Shown here: positions 42,753 through 51,235 of the stretch, piece by piece
Position numbering within the stretch: position 1 is the stretch's first letter
How the letters are laid out: each line of letters begins with the position of its first letter
Source of the DNA: Microbacterium sp. 10M-3C3
GTDB lineage: Bacteria > Actinomycetota > Actinomycetes > Actinomycetales > Microbacteriaceae
Direction: 5' to 3'
NCBI RefSeq assembly: GCF_003931875.1
Contig: NZ_CP034245.1
Coordinates: 2,108,001-2,172,000 of the forward strand
Length of the DNA stretch: 64,000 nucleotides
The notes under the pieces: generated by a model
Database searches by the model: none
What the model was told of the DNA's origin: nothing
The model's input: only the letters and a program-made list of their open reading frames with translations
Translations under genes and position numbers: made by a program

Positions 42753-43867
42753 GCCGACGGCACCTCCGCGACGGCCAGACGGCGGGCGGCGTGCTCCAGC
42801 TCGGCGCGCAGCGCGGCCTTGCGATCGTCGTCGGCGAACGACGCCTCGATCGAGCGCGCGGCGAAGCCGATCAGGTCCGTCTCATCGAAGCCGTACTCCG
42901 CCGCGGTGACGGCCCAGTCGGCCTCGAGCGACGACCCCAGGGGCGCCGGATCGTCGGTGTTGAGCGTGACGGAGACGCCGGCGTCGAGCAGGCGCGGCAG
43001 CGGGTGCTCCTCCCACGTGCGGTAGAGGCCCAGGGTGAGGTTCGAGCGCGGGCACACGCCGAGGCTGATGCCGTCGCTGACGAGGCGGGCGATCAGCGCC
43101 GGGTCCTCGACCGCTCGCACACCGTGGTCGATGCGCTCGGCGCCGAGCAGATCGAGCGCGTCCCACACGCCCACGGGGCCGCTGGACTCGCCGGCGTGCA
43201 CCGTGCGCCGCAGGCCCGCCGCCTTCGCACGGGCGAACGCTTCGCGGAACTTCTCCCCCGTGCGCCCCGTGACCTTCTCGTCGCCGTCGACCGAGAGCGC
43301 GATCACTCGGGCCGGGCGTGCGGCCGCGAGCGCGGCGACGGCGTCGTCGGCCGAGGCGGCGGACTGCCCGCGCAGCAGCGAGTAGGCGATGCCGACCGCG
43401 CACAGCCCGTCCTGCTCGGCCTCGTCGAAACCGGCCGCCAGCGCGCGCATGAGCTCGATCTCGCGCCCGCGCCACGCGTTCCAGTGCGTCGGGTTGACGA
43501 TGACGTCGGAGTAGAGGACGCCCGACGCGCTCTGGCGCGCGGCGAAGGCGTACGCCACCCGCGCCGCCTGTGCGGCGGTGCGGACGAGGCCGCACTGCCA
43601 GTCGAGGAAGCGGAGGAAGCCCGAGAGCCCGGCGGCCCCCGCGCCGGCGCCTCCGCCCGTGGTGACCTCGGGCGCGGCGAACGCGTCGTGCGTCGTGATG
43701 TCGAACAGCGTCGCGGCCGGTCCGGGCAGCGCCGCGCCGTTCTCGCGAGCCAGGAGGAGGATGTCGGCGAGCGAGAACGTGCCTTCGAGGTGCACGTGGA
43801 CTTCGGCCTTGGGCAGGGCGCGGATCGTTCCCTCGTCGATCCGCGCGGGCGCCGGGTGTCGGGACAT
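42749..43867 (-). CDS. add: adenosine deaminase
   Basis: 372 residues. Zinc ligands H24 and H26 (AEVHVHLEGT), catalytic TVHAGESSG, and TLNTDDPAP with the metal-binding aspartate. Converts (deoxy)adenosine to (deoxy)inosine; some relatives act on adenine instead, but Ade is present in the same operon. First gene of the operon. Upstream GAAAGAG is a ribosome site, and the ACTTGTTGACAAGT dyad overlaps its probable -35 region. Confidence 0.95.
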   Translation of the reverse strand: MSRHPAPARIDEGTIRALPKAEVHVHLEGTFSLADILLLARENGAALPGPAATLFDITTHDAFAAPEVTTGGGAGAGAAGLSGFLRFLDWQCGLVRTAAQAARVAYAFAARQSASGVLYSDVIVNPTHWNAWRGREIELMRALAAGFDEAEQDGLCAVGIAYSLLRGQSAASADDAVAALAAARPARVIALSVDGDEKVTGRTGEKFREAFARAKAAGLRRTVHAGESSGPVGVWDALDLLGAERIDHGVRAVEDPALIARLVSDGISLGVCPRSNLTLGLYRTWEEHPLPRLLDAGVSVTLNTDDPAPLGSSLEADWAVTAAEYGFDETDLIGFAARSIEASFADDDRKAALRAELEHAARRLAVAEVPSA

Positions 43868-43914
43868 GGAGCTCTTTCGATCGGGTTCGTGTCGTACGGT
43901 AACGAGGGATTCGC

Positions 43915-43928
43915 ACTTGTTGACAAGT
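43915..43928. promoter_or_regulatory. GntR-type operator 1 (ACTTGT-TG-ACAAGT)
   Basis: Perfect six-base inverted repeat. Its minus-strand reading contains TTGTCA, a possible -35 for add, with TACCGT about 19 bases further as -10. Binding here would repress the operon. Confidence 0.65.
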
Positions 43929-44020
43929 TGGAGCGATACCGTTCGAAGGCCGTAACGAGACGGAAACGCTCGGGCATGATCGTGGAGGATGCGGCTCGCC
44001 GCGCCAATTCGCGCCGTAGC

Positions 44021-44034
44021 ACTTGTTCACAAGG
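44021..44034. promoter_or_regulatory. GntR-type operator 2 (ACTTGT-TC-ACAAGG)
   Basis: Second copy of the dyad, 106 bases from the first, overlapping the AAGGAG ribosome site of the deaminase at 44041. Together the two sites frame the divergent promoter region. Confidence 0.65.
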
Positions 44035-44040
44035 AGACAC

Positions 44041-44541
44041 ATGACGATCGACGCCACCCCTGCGCTGTCCGCAGCGGACCTCGCGCTGCTGCGCCAGAGC
44101 ATCGACGTGGCCGAGCGCGCCCGCGCGGCCGGCGCGCACCCGTTCGGCGCCCTCGTCGCCGACGCGTCGGGCGCTGTCGTCAGCTCCGCCGGGAACAACT
44201 CGCTGCCGCCCGAGGGCGACCCCACGCAGCACGCCGAGCTGCGCGCGGTGGCCGCCGCCTTCCGCGCGCTCGGGCCCGACCGCATGGCCGGCACGACGCT
44301 GTTCACGAGCGCCGAGCCGTGCGCGATGTGCTCGGGCGCGGCGTACTGGTGCGGCATCGATCGCGTCGTCTACGCCCTGTCGGAGGAGCGGCTCCTCGTC
44401 CTCACGGGCGACCACCCCGAGAACCCGACGTTCTCGCTCCCGTGCCGCGAGGTGTTCGCACGCGGCCAGCGCCCCATCGAGGTCGTGGGCCCGCTCCTGG
44501 AGGACGAGGCCGCCCGCGCCCACATCGACTTCTGGGTCTAG
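44041..44541 (+). CDS. nucleoside/base deaminase (cytidine-deaminase superfamily)
   Basis: 166 residues; AAGGAG five bases before the ATG. Zinc site H64-A-E66 (TQHAEL) and PCAMC with C94 and C97, the deaminase superfamily signature. Similar in length and motif order to guanine deaminase GuaD and CMP/tRNA-type deaminases. Given the neighbours, a purine base such as guanine is the best guess, not proven. Confidence 0.9.
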   Translation: MTIDATPALSAADLALLRQSIDVAERARAAGAHPFGALVADASGAVVSSAGNNSLPPEGDPTQHAELRAVAAAFRALGPDRMAGTTLFTSAEPCAMCSGAAYWCGIDRVVYALSEERLLVLTGDHPENPTFSLPCREVFARGQRPIEVVGPLLEDEAARAHIDFWV

Positions 44542-45305
44542 CCGCGCGGCACGCCACCCCACGGCGGGCGCACCGTCCGCACGACCGAGTACGACACGAT
44601 GTCGGGGTCGTGGTACTCGCGGCTGTACAGCAGCCGGCGCCCGCTCGCGCCGATCCCGATCACCTCGATCGTCATGACGGGGGTGCCCGGGTCGCGCTCG
44701 AACAGCTCGGCGAGCGGCGCATCCAGCGTCGAGACACCGGGATTCGCGACCTCCCAGATGACCGACTCGCCCCACACGCGAGCGGCGGCGGTGAACACCG
44801 ACTCGTCCGGGTCGACCGGGTCGTCGTAGCCGGGCGGCAGCGGCAGGGCGTCGTCGGCGATCATCGCCACGACGCCGTCGGCGCGCCAGCGCTTGCGCGC
44901 CGCGAGGATCGGCGTCGTCGCGGGCAGCTCCATGGCGGCGCCGACGTCGGCGCCGATCGTGGCGCGCTCGGCCGACAGCGTCTCGACCTCGGCGACGTAG
45001 CCGAGGCGGTCGAGCAGCTCGGTGTGCTCGAACTGCTCCTCCAGGCGCACGCTCAGGCGGAGCGCGATCGGGTCCACCGTCGTCACCGACCCCTGGCGGC
45101 GCCGCACGATGCCCTGCGCCTCGAGCGCCGACATGGCGCGCCGCAGCTGCTGGCGCGTGCACCCCAGCCGCGCGGTCAGATCGAACTCGCCGGGCAGCGG
45201 CGTCCCGGATGCGGCGGCCTCGCGCACGTAGCGCAGCAGGCCGTGCTGCACCCGCAGGCTCTCCCCTTCCGAACGCGGTCGGGGAAGCGGCAGGAATGCG
45301 GTCAC
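44538..45305 (-). CDS. GntR/UTRA-family regulator of the purine locus
   Basis: 255 residues. Winged helix (LRYVREAAASGTPLPGEFDLTARLGCTRQQLRRAMSALEAQGIVRR) and a C-terminal UTRA ligand domain (AMELPATTPILAARKRWRADG ... LLYSREYHDPDIVSYSVVRTV). The likely effector is a purine or nucleoside imported by the system. GTG start with GAGAGG upstream. Its last four bases overlap the convergent deaminase gene. Confidence 0.93.
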   Translation of the reverse strand: MTAFLPLPRPRSEGESLRVQHGLLRYVREAAASGTPLPGEFDLTARLGCTRQQLRRAMSALEAQGIVRRRQGSVTTVDPIALRLSVRLEEQFEHTELLDRLGYVAEVETLSAERATIGADVGAAMELPATTPILAARKRWRADGVVAMIADDALPLPPGYDDPVDPDESVFTAAARVWGESVIWEVANPGVSTLDAPLAELFERDPGTPVMTIEVIGIGASGRRLLYSREYHDPDIVSYSVVRTVRPPWGGVPRG

Positions 45306-45344
45306 GACGGCCTCTCGCTCGCGGCACGGCGTGCCGGTGCCCCC

Positions 45345-45350
45345 ACGCTA
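45345..45350 (-). promoter_or_regulatory. -10 box of the GntR gene (TAGCGT)
   Basis: TAGCGT about 40 bases before the GTG. No start codon follows at six bases, so this one has a leader and a ribosome site. Confidence 0.5.
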
Positions 45351-45373
45351 GCGCGCAAGCGAGGGGCGGCGCG

Positions 45374-45874
45374 TCACCAGCCCATCGAGCCCGGCACGCC
45401 CTTGATCGGACCCGCGATGTCGGGCGTCACCCAGCCGCCGTAGAACCCGCCGGGCTGCGGCTGCACCTCCACGTCGTCGACCAGGCAGCGGTCCATCGGC
45501 CCCGCGTACACCGCGACGCGGTCGGCGAGCACCTCGTAGCCGGGGGCGGGACGGGGGTAGTTCCACGCCGCGGCGGGCCGGGTGACGCCGCCGCCGTGCA
45601 CGTCGAGATACCGCGCGCCGCCCTTGAACTCGCAGAAGGACGCGCCTTCGCCGGGGGTCAGAGCGCCGGCGGCGAAGTCGGCGATCGGCACGTAGTAGAC
45701 GGGAGCGTGGCTGGTCTCCAGCACCCGCACGACGTCGGCGGTGTCGAGGATCACCTCGCCGCCGAGCTCGATCCGCACCCGCCGCGGCACCCGCTCCACG
45801 CGCGGGGGGCGCGGGTAGCTCCACACCGACTCCTGACCGGGCCCGACCGGATCGGGCTGAGGACGACGGCTCAC
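45374..45874 (-). CDS. DUF427 protein
   Basis: 166 residues from a GTG overlapping the SDR stop (GTGA). Core pattern VRIELGGEVILDTADVVRVLETSHAPVYYVP, then FCEFKGGARYLDV and AAAWNYPRPAPG. DUF427 is a small beta-fold of unknown biochemical function, common in actinobacteria. Here it is coupled to a short-chain dehydrogenase. Confidence 0.9.
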   Translation of the reverse strand: MSRRPQPDPVGPGQESVWSYPRPPRVERVPRRVRIELGGEVILDTADVVRVLETSHAPVYYVPIADFAAGALTPGEGASFCEFKGGARYLDVHGGGVTRPAAAWNYPRPAPGYEVLADRVAVYAGPMDRCLVDDVEVQPQPGGFYGGWVTPDIAGPIKGVPGSMGW

Positions 45875-46695
45875 GACAGCCCCACCATCTCGGCGCTGCG
45901 CTCCCACAGCATCTTCGCGAGGCCCGGGTCGTCGGCCAGCCTGCTCGTGCGCGCCGGACGGTTGTTCGCGTAGTACCCGCCCGGCTGCCAGTCCACTCCT
46001 GGCTTGCCGAGCGCGAGCCACGTCAGCCGGGCCCCGCCCCCCTCGACGGGGACCAGCAGACGGCGGCTCACCGGATTGCTGTACACGAACCGCCACGGGC
46101 CCTGCGAGGCCGACGCGAAGCTCGTGGCGACGGCCCCGGGGTGGAACGCGACGGCGTTCACGCCGGTGTCGGCGAATCGGCGGTGCAGCTCCTTCGTGAA
46201 CAGGATGTTCGCGAGCTTGGCGTTGCCGTATGCGCGCGACGCGGAATAGCGACGGCGCCCCTGCAGGTCGTCGATGTCGAAGCGCGAGAAGCGCTGCGCG
46301 GCGACGCTCGAGGTCTGGATGACGCTCGCCGCGCTCTCCTGGAGCCGCGGGAGCAGCAGGTTCGTGAGGAGGAAGCCGCCGAGGTGATTGACCTGGAACG
46401 TCAGCTCGAAGCTGTCGGCGGTCTCCCGCCGCGCGCCGAAGATTCCGCCGGCGTTGTTGGCGAGCACGTCGATGCGCGGGTACTCGGCGAGGAGGGTCTC
46501 CGCGAGCCCGCGCACCTGTGCGAGATCCGCGTAATCGGCGACGTGCCACGGCGCGCCGAGCGGCTCGGCGACGCGTCGCGTCTTGTCGGGGTCGCGCCCG
46601 ACCACGACGACCCGCTCGCCGGCGTCGTGCAGCTGCCTCGCGGACGCGGCGCCGACGCCGTCGCTCGCACCTGTGATCACGATGGTCCGTGCCAC
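45871..46695 (-). CDS. short-chain dehydrogenase/reductase
   Basis: 274 residues. NAD(P) motif TGASDGVG (8-15), VLANNAGG, and active-site YGNAK preceded by TSS. Resembles the retinol-dehydrogenase/WW-oxidoreductase-like branch (GRDPDKTRRVA, FQVNHLGGFLLTNLLLP, HPGAVATSF). GTG start with GAGGAGG upstream. Confidence 0.93.
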   Translation of the reverse strand: MARTIVITGASDGVGAASARQLHDAGERVVVVGRDPDKTRRVAEPLGAPWHVADYADLAQVRGLAETLLAEYPRIDVLANNAGGIFGARRETADSFELTFQVNHLGGFLLTNLLLPRLQESAASVIQTSSVAAQRFSRFDIDDLQGRRRYSASRAYGNAKLANILFTKELHRRFADTGVNAVAFHPGAVATSFASASQGPWRFVYSNPVSRRLLVPVEGGGARLTWLALGKPGVDWQPGGYYANNRPARTSRLADDPGLAKMLWERSAEMVGLS

Positions 46696-46726
46696 CGCTC
46701 CTCCTCGTCCTCGCGTGCCGATCGGG

Positions 46727-47206
46727 TCAGAGATCGATCTTGTCGTTGTCGCCCTCGTAGCGCTCGCCGGTGACCTTGTGCTTCACGAAGGCGATCGCGC
46801 TCGCGATCCGGCCTCCGGGGCTGTCCCAGTATTCCGCGCCCGATGCGTCGACCTTCAGCAGCGCGACCTCGGGGTCCTCCGGGCCGTTCGGGAACCACGC
46901 CTCCAGGCCCGGTCCCCACAGCTCGCGCAGCTTCGCGGTGTCGTCGACGAGCTGGGCCGTGCCCGTGATCGACAGCCACGCGTCCGACGAGCTGAACGAC
47001 ACCCCGACGGCGGCGTCGCGCGCGACGTCCTCGACGGCGGAGGCGTGGCGGCCGATGACGAACCACAGGTCGCCGTCGAACTCGGTCTCCTGCACGGTCA
47101 GCGGGTGGGCGCGCAGCTCGCCGCCGTGGGAGCGGGTCGTCAGCATCGCGAAACGGAACTTCCTCAGCAGCTCGGCGAGCTTGCGCAGCTCATCGGCGTC
47201 GGCCAT
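46727..47206 (-). CDS. general-stress-type PPOX flavoprotein
   Basis: 159 residues from the ATG preceded by GAAAGGA. Pyridoxamine-oxidase fold of the general stress protein 26 group: FRFAMLTTRSHGGELRAHPLTVQETEFDGDLWFVIGRHA, AVGVSFSSSDAWLSITGTAQLV and the terminal VKHKVTGERYEGDNDKIDL. Probably binds FMN or FAD; role in stress inferred from the family. Confidence 0.93.
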   Translation of the reverse strand: MADADELRKLAELLRKFRFAMLTTRSHGGELRAHPLTVQETEFDGDLWFVIGRHASAVEDVARDAAVGVSFSSSDAWLSITGTAQLVDDTAKLRELWGPGLEAWFPNGPEDPEVALLKVDASGAEYWDSPGGRIASAIAFVKHKVTGERYEGDNDKIDL

Positions 47207-47278
47207 GGCGGTGTCCTTTCCGGAGGGGAGTCTCCATCCCACCCCCGACCGCGTGGCCGCCGCCCCGGCTTGACAAGC

Positions 47279-47668
47279 TCAGAGCTCGGCGCTCTCCTCG
47301 TCGGGCACGGGCGTCTGCTGGGACAGCGCCAGACGCCAGTGGCCGCCCTCGCGGGCATACACGCTCGTCATCGCGGCGTCGAACGGCGGCCCGCCGGAGG
47401 CGCGGAACGCCCGTGCGCGGTACACGAACGCCGCGGCCTCCTCGCCGAGCGGGATGAACCGCTCGTCGGTGATCTCGTACGCCGACCACGCCGGGGCGTC
47501 GTCGAGCGAGGCGATGACACGGTCGCGGTCGTACACGTCGCCGTCGGCGAGGATCATGACGGCGTCGTCGGTCATGATCTCGCCGTAGAAGTCGCCGCCC
47601 GAGCCGTCGCACAGGGCCCTCCATCCGGCGTTCTCGAGGCGCAGCAGCTCGGTGAGATCGAAGTCCAT
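47279..47668 (-). CDS. SnoaL/NTF2-fold protein (DUF4440-like)
   Basis: 129 residues. [33 protein letters not shown] and [20 protein letters not shown] are the typical ends of a DUF4440/SnoaL fold. No catalytic residues can be assigned. GATGCT six bases before the ATG is a variant of the leaderless box. Confidence 0.85.
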   Translation of the reverse strand: MDFDLTELLRLENAGWRALCDGSGGDFYGEIMTDDAVMILADGDVYDRDRVIASLDDAPAWSAYEITDERFIPLGEEAAAFVYRARAFRASGGPPFDAAMTSVYAREGGHWRLALSQQTPVPDEESAEL

Positions 47669-47852
47669 GGCTCCAGCATCCGCCGCGCGGCGCGCCCCGG
47701 CAATCCGCCACGCCCCGCGAGAACTCACGGCGGCTTCCCAGCTTCGCGGGACCATTCTCGGCGCCGCCGTCGTTCTTCTCAATGACGCCGCAGCGTGCAG
47801 CGTCGAAGCCAGCAGAGCGACGCCGCAGCCGGCGGCGTCGACAGGAGGAATC

Positions 47853-48314
47853 GTGACAAGCGAGTACCGCAAGACACCCGAGGCGCTCAGCCGCCTCACG
47901 CCCACCCAGTTCCACGTCACCCAGGAGGAGGGGACGGAGCCGCCCTTCCGCAACCGGTACTGGGACAATCACGAGCCCGGCATCTACGTCGACGTCGTCT
48001 CGGGCGAGCCGCTGTTCTCCTCGACCGACAAGTACGACAGCGGATCGGGCTGGCCGAGCTTCACCCGGCCGATCGATCACGACGCCGTCGTGGAGAGGAC
48101 CGACCGCTCGCTGTGGATGACGCGGACCGAGGTGCGCTCCGCCCACGCCGACAGCCACCTGGGGCACGTCTTCGACGACGGCCCGCGCGAGGCCGGCGGC
48201 CTGCGATACTGCATGAACTCGGCAGCGCTCCGCTTCGTGCCGCTCGCCGAGCTCGAGGAGCAGGGCTACGGCGCCTATCGCACACTGTTCACCGACAAGG
48301 AGATCGCATCATGA
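47853..48314 (+). CDS. msrB: methionine-R-sulfoxide reductase
   Basis: 153 residues; GTG start after [22 protein letters not shown] and the catalytic C120 in [12 protein letters not shown]. The recycling cysteine of many MsrB proteins (SGCGWPSF) is serine here (S65), and the four zinc cysteines are absent, so it is a one-cysteine type that must be reduced directly by a thiol partner. Coupled to msrA. Confidence 0.97.
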   Translation: MTSEYRKTPEALSRLTPTQFHVTQEEGTEPPFRNRYWDNHEPGIYVDVVSGEPLFSSTDKYDSGSGWPSFTRPIDHDAVVERTDRSLWMTRTEVRSAHADSHLGHVFDDGPREAGGLRYCMNSAALRFVPLAELEEQGYGAYRTLFTDKEIAS

Positions 48315-48868
48315 CCAGCGGACCCACCGACACCGGAGCCGTCACCCGCCTCCCCGGCACCGAGACCGCCGTCCTCGCGGGCGGCTGCTTCTGGGGCGTC
48401 GAGGACCTCATCCGCCGCCAGCCCGGCGTGCTCGACACGCGCGTGGGCTACACGGGCGGCCAGAACGACCACGCGACCTACCGCAACCACCCCGGGCACG
48501 CCGAGGCGGTCGAGATCGTCTTCGACCCCGCGAAGACCACCTATCGCGACATCCTGGCGTTCTTCTTCCAGATCCACGACCCGTCGACCCTGAACCGTCA
48601 GGGCAACGACATCGGCACGAGCTACCGCTCGGCGATCTTCCCGCAGAGCCCCGAGCAGGAGCGGATCGCCCGCGAGACGATCGCCGACGTTGACGCCTCC
48701 GGCCTGTGGCCCGCGCCCGCGGTGACCACGATCGAGCCGGCGGGCCCGTTCTGGGAGGCGGAGCCCGAGCATCAGGACTACCTCGTGCGCGTCCCGCACG
48801 GGTACACGTGCCACTTCGTCCGTCCGGGCTGGGTGCTGCCGCGCAGATCCGAGACGACGAGCGCCTAA
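48311..48868 (+). CDS. msrA: methionine-S-sulfoxide reductase
   Basis: 185 residues; ATG overlaps the msrB stop (ATGA). Catalytic C26 in [10 protein letters not shown], then [28 protein letters not shown] and [27 protein letters not shown]. Repairs the S epimer while MsrB handles the R epimer. A strong terminator follows. Confidence 0.98.
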   Translation: MTSGPTDTGAVTRLPGTETAVLAGGCFWGVEDLIRRQPGVLDTRVGYTGGQNDHATYRNHPGHAEAVEIVFDPAKTTYRDILAFFFQIHDPSTLNRQGNDIGTSYRSAIFPQSPEQERIARETIADVDASGLWPAPAVTTIEPAGPFWEAEPEHQDYLVRVPHGYTCHFVRPGWVLPRRSETTSA

Positions 48869-48877
48869 CCCGCTCCC

Positions 48878-48910
48878 CGCGACCCCCGTGCACCACGCAC
48901 GGGGGTCGCG
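48878..48910 (+). terminator. hairpin terminator after msrBA
   Basis: Fourteen-base-pair stem (CGCGACCCCCGTGC and complement) with loop ACCAC, immediately before the promoter box of the polymerase gene. Confidence 0.85.
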
Positions 48911-48924
48911 CCATAGTGGACGCC

Positions 48925-50007
48925 ATGAGCGAGCAAGCCACCGCCCGCCCGTGGGTGCTGCACGTCGACCTCGACCAGTTCATCGCGGCCGTCGAGATCC
49001 TCCGGCGCCCCGACCTCGCGGGGCTCCCCGTCATCGTGGGCGGACGCGGCGACCCCACCGAGCGCGCGGTCGTGTCCACGGCGTCGTACGAAGCCCGCGC
49101 CTTCGGCGTCGGGTCGGGCATGCCGTTGCGCATCGCCGCGCGCAAGATCCCGGATGCGGTGCTCCTCCCCGTCGACGCGCCCGCCTACACGGCGGCGTCC
49201 GAGGAGGTCATGGCGACGCTGCGCTCGCACCCCGGCGCCGTCGTGCAGGTGCTCGGCTGGGACGAGGCGTTCGTCGGCGTCCGCACCGCCGACCCCGAGG
49301 GGACGGCCCGGGTGCTGCAGGCGGAGGTGCTCGCGCGCACCGCGCTGCACTGCAGCGTCGGCATCGGCGACACGCTCGTGCGCGCCAAGAACGCCACCGA
49401 CTTCGGCAAGCCGCGCGGGGTCTTCCGCCTCACGGCCGAGAACTGGCTCGAGGTGCTCGGCGACCGGCCCACGATCGCGCTGTGGGGCATCGGCACGAAG
49501 ATCTCGCGACGCCTCGAGACGCTCGGCATCCGCACGGTGCGCGAGCTCGCGACCGCCGACACCGCGGCGCTCGCCGCCGAGTTCGGGCCGAAAATGGGCC
49601 CGTGGTACCGCACGCTCGGGCGCGGCGAGGGGTCGGCGACCGTCGACGACACCCCGTGGGTGCCGCGCGGACACGGCCGTGAGACGACCTTCCAGACCGA
49701 CGTCACCGATCCCGCCGAGCTCGACCGCGTCGCGCGCGCCCTCGCCGACGACGTGCTCGCGGAGATCGCCGCCGACGGGCGGCCGGTCGTCGGCGTCGGC
49801 CTGAAGGTGCGCTACGCGCCCTTCCTCACCAAGACCTTCACGCGCCGCATCCCGCAGACCTCCGAGCGCGAGCCGGTGATCGCGGCGATCCTGGCGCTCG
49901 TCGGGCGGCTCGAGGAGCGGCCGGTGCGGCTCCTCGGAGTCCGCGCCGAGATGGCGATGCCCGACGACGCCCGCGAGGGGCACACGCCGACGCGCGGCGG
50001 CTGGTGA
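48925..50007 (+). CDS. Y-family DNA polymerase, DinB2-type
   Basis: 360 residues. Catalytic carboxylates D15 (VDLDQFIAAVE) and D113/E114 (GWDEAFVGV); fingers motif STASYEARAFGV; thumb helix-hairpin-helix (LWGIGTKISRRLETLGI); then a little-finger domain to residue 360. The DLDQF form and length match mycobacterial DinB2 rather than the usual DMDAFFASVE of DinB1. The steric-gate position is isoleucine, I20, where DinB2 of M. smegmatis has leucine and most Y-family enzymes phenylalanine or tyrosine. CATAGT lies seven bases before the ATG. Confidence 0.93.
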   Translation: MSEQATARPWVLHVDLDQFIAAVEILRRPDLAGLPVIVGGRGDPTERAVVSTASYEARAFGVGSGMPLRIAARKIPDAVLLPVDAPAYTAASEEVMATLRSHPGAVVQVLGWDEAFVGVRTADPEGTARVLQAEVLARTALHCSVGIGDTLVRAKNATDFGKPRGVFRLTAENWLEVLGDRPTIALWGIGTKISRRLETLGIRTVRELATADTAALAAEFGPKMGPWYRTLGRGEGSATVDDTPWVPRGHGRETTFQTDVTDPAELDRVARALADDVLAEIAADGRPVVGVGLKVRYAPFLTKTFTRRIPQTSEREPVIAAILALVGRLEERPVRLLGVRAEMAMPDDAREGHTPTRGGW

Positions 50008-50031
50008 CGAGCGCGGCGCACGCCGCGCCGG

Positions 50032-50471
50032 TCAGTGCCGCGACACCGTCGCGTCGGCGAGCGCGGGCGGGCACGCGGCCCCGGCGACGCGGCCCGCTCG
50101 AAGTGCCACGGCTCGTTCGCGTACGTACGGCACAGTCCCCACTCCGGGCCGCGCTCGGCGAGCCACTCCTGCGCCGTCGGCGAGCCGATGTCCACGGCCG
50201 CGCCCGTGACGTGCGTGGAGTCCTCGGCGCGCGCGACGTACTGGCGCGCGACGGCCGGCAGCGACGCGTCATCCGCCGTCACGGTCGCGCCCTCGGGGAT
50301 CATCCCGTCGGCCGCGCTCGGGGAGAAGGGGCGCGCGAGCGCCGCCGCGCTCGCGGTCACGACGGCGAGCACGACCGCCGCCAGGAGCGCGGCCACGCAT
50401 ACGCCCAGCACGACGAACGTGGCGGCGCGGATGCGGGAGGGAGGGGTGACGTACGCGGTGGAGGCGTGCAT
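50032..50471 (-). pseudogene. VanY/M15-like D,D-carboxypeptidase, internally deleted and frameshifted
   Basis: From ATG 50471 the frame encodes an N-terminal membrane segment (ATFVVLGVCVAALLAAVVLAVV), then LPAVARQYVARAEDSTHVTGAAVDIG and YANEPWHFERAASPG, the zinc-binding H...D and WH of M15 peptidases. The expected middle (about 45 residues between LPAV and RQYVA, including the substrate-site arginine region) is missing. After SPG the frame runs on into dinB antisense, but one extra base in the C run at 50079-50082 would give ACPPALADATVSRH and a stop at 50032, as in remembered relatives. Deleted and shifted: most likely a decayed gene. Confidence 0.75.
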
Positions 50472-50545
50472 GGCATGAGTCCACGCCGACGTGCGTTGCG
50501 CCGGCGTATCGCGGGACGCATACGCCCCCGATACGCCCGCCCGCC

Positions 50546-50551
50546 TAGCAT
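50546..50551 (+). promoter_or_regulatory. leaderless-type -10 box of the VanR-like gene (TAGCAT)
   Basis: TAGCAT, GGCGGC, then ATG 50558. Confidence 0.65.
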
Positions 50552-50557
50552 GGCGGC

Positions 50558-51235
50558 ATGCGCGTGCTGATCGTCGAGGACGAGCTCTACCTCGCCGAGG
50601 CGATCCGCGACGGCTTCCGCCACGAGGCGATCGCAGCCGACGTCGCCGGCGACGGCGACACGGCACTGGAGAGTCTCGCGGTCAACGCCTACGACGTCGT
50701 GGTCCTCGACCGCGACATCCCCGGGCCCGGTGGCGACACGATTGCGCGCCACCTCGCCGCGACGGGCGGCCCGCGCGTGCTCATGCTCACGGCGGCCGAC
50801 CGCCTCGACGACAAGGTCGAGGGATTCGAGAGCGGCGCCGACGACTACGTCACGAAGCCCTTCGCGCTGCGGGAACTCATCCTGCGGGTGCGTGCGCTGC
50901 ACCGGCGGCCCGCCGCATCCGCCCCGCCCGTCGCCGAGATCGCCGGCGTGCGCGTCGACCGCTTCCGGCGGGAGGTGTGTCGCGACGGGCGCTACGTCGC
51001 CCTCACGCGCAAGCAGTTCGCGGTACTGGAGGTGCTCGTCGACGCCGGCGGCGGGGTCGTCAGCGCGGAGGACCTCCTGGAGCGCGCGTGGGATGCGAAC
51101 GCCGACCCGTTCACGAACGCCGTCCGGATCACGATCTCGACCCTGCGCAAGCGTCTCGGCGAGCCCTGGGTGATCCAGACCGTGCCCGGCGTCGGCTACC
51201 GGATGAGTGCGGACGCGGGCGATGCCGGCCGCTGA
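50558..51235 (+). CDS. OmpR-family response regulator (VanR/CutR-like)
   Basis: 225 residues. Receiver with E7-D8, phosphoacceptor D51 (VVVLDRDIPGPGGD), T78-like switch (LMLTAAD) and K101 (YVTKPFA), then a winged-helix domain (LTRKQFAVLEVLVDAGGGVVSAEDLLERAWD ... IQTVPGVGYRM). The sensor kinase start lies 14 bases inside its end, so the pair is coupled. Confidence 0.96.
   Translation: MRVLIVEDELYLAEAIRDGFRHEAIAADVAGDGDTALESLAVNAYDVVVLDRDIPGPGGDTIARHLAATGGPRVLMLTAADRLDDKVEGFESGADDYVTKPFALRELILRVRALHRRPAASAPPVAEIAGVRVDRFRREVCRDGRYVALTRKQFAVLEVLVDAGGGVVSAEDLLERAWDANADPFTNAVRITISTLRKRLGEPWVIQTVPGVGYRMSADAGDAGR

Noticed and set aside
43920..43925. Perfect TTGACA as -35 of the plus-strand deaminase
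   Set aside because: No plausible -10 follows at 16-19 bases; it is better explained as the centre of the GntR dyad.
49812..50471. The M15-like frame as a full gene ending inside dinB
   Set aside because: The C-terminal part is dinB antisense and lacks family character; the frame shift explains it better.
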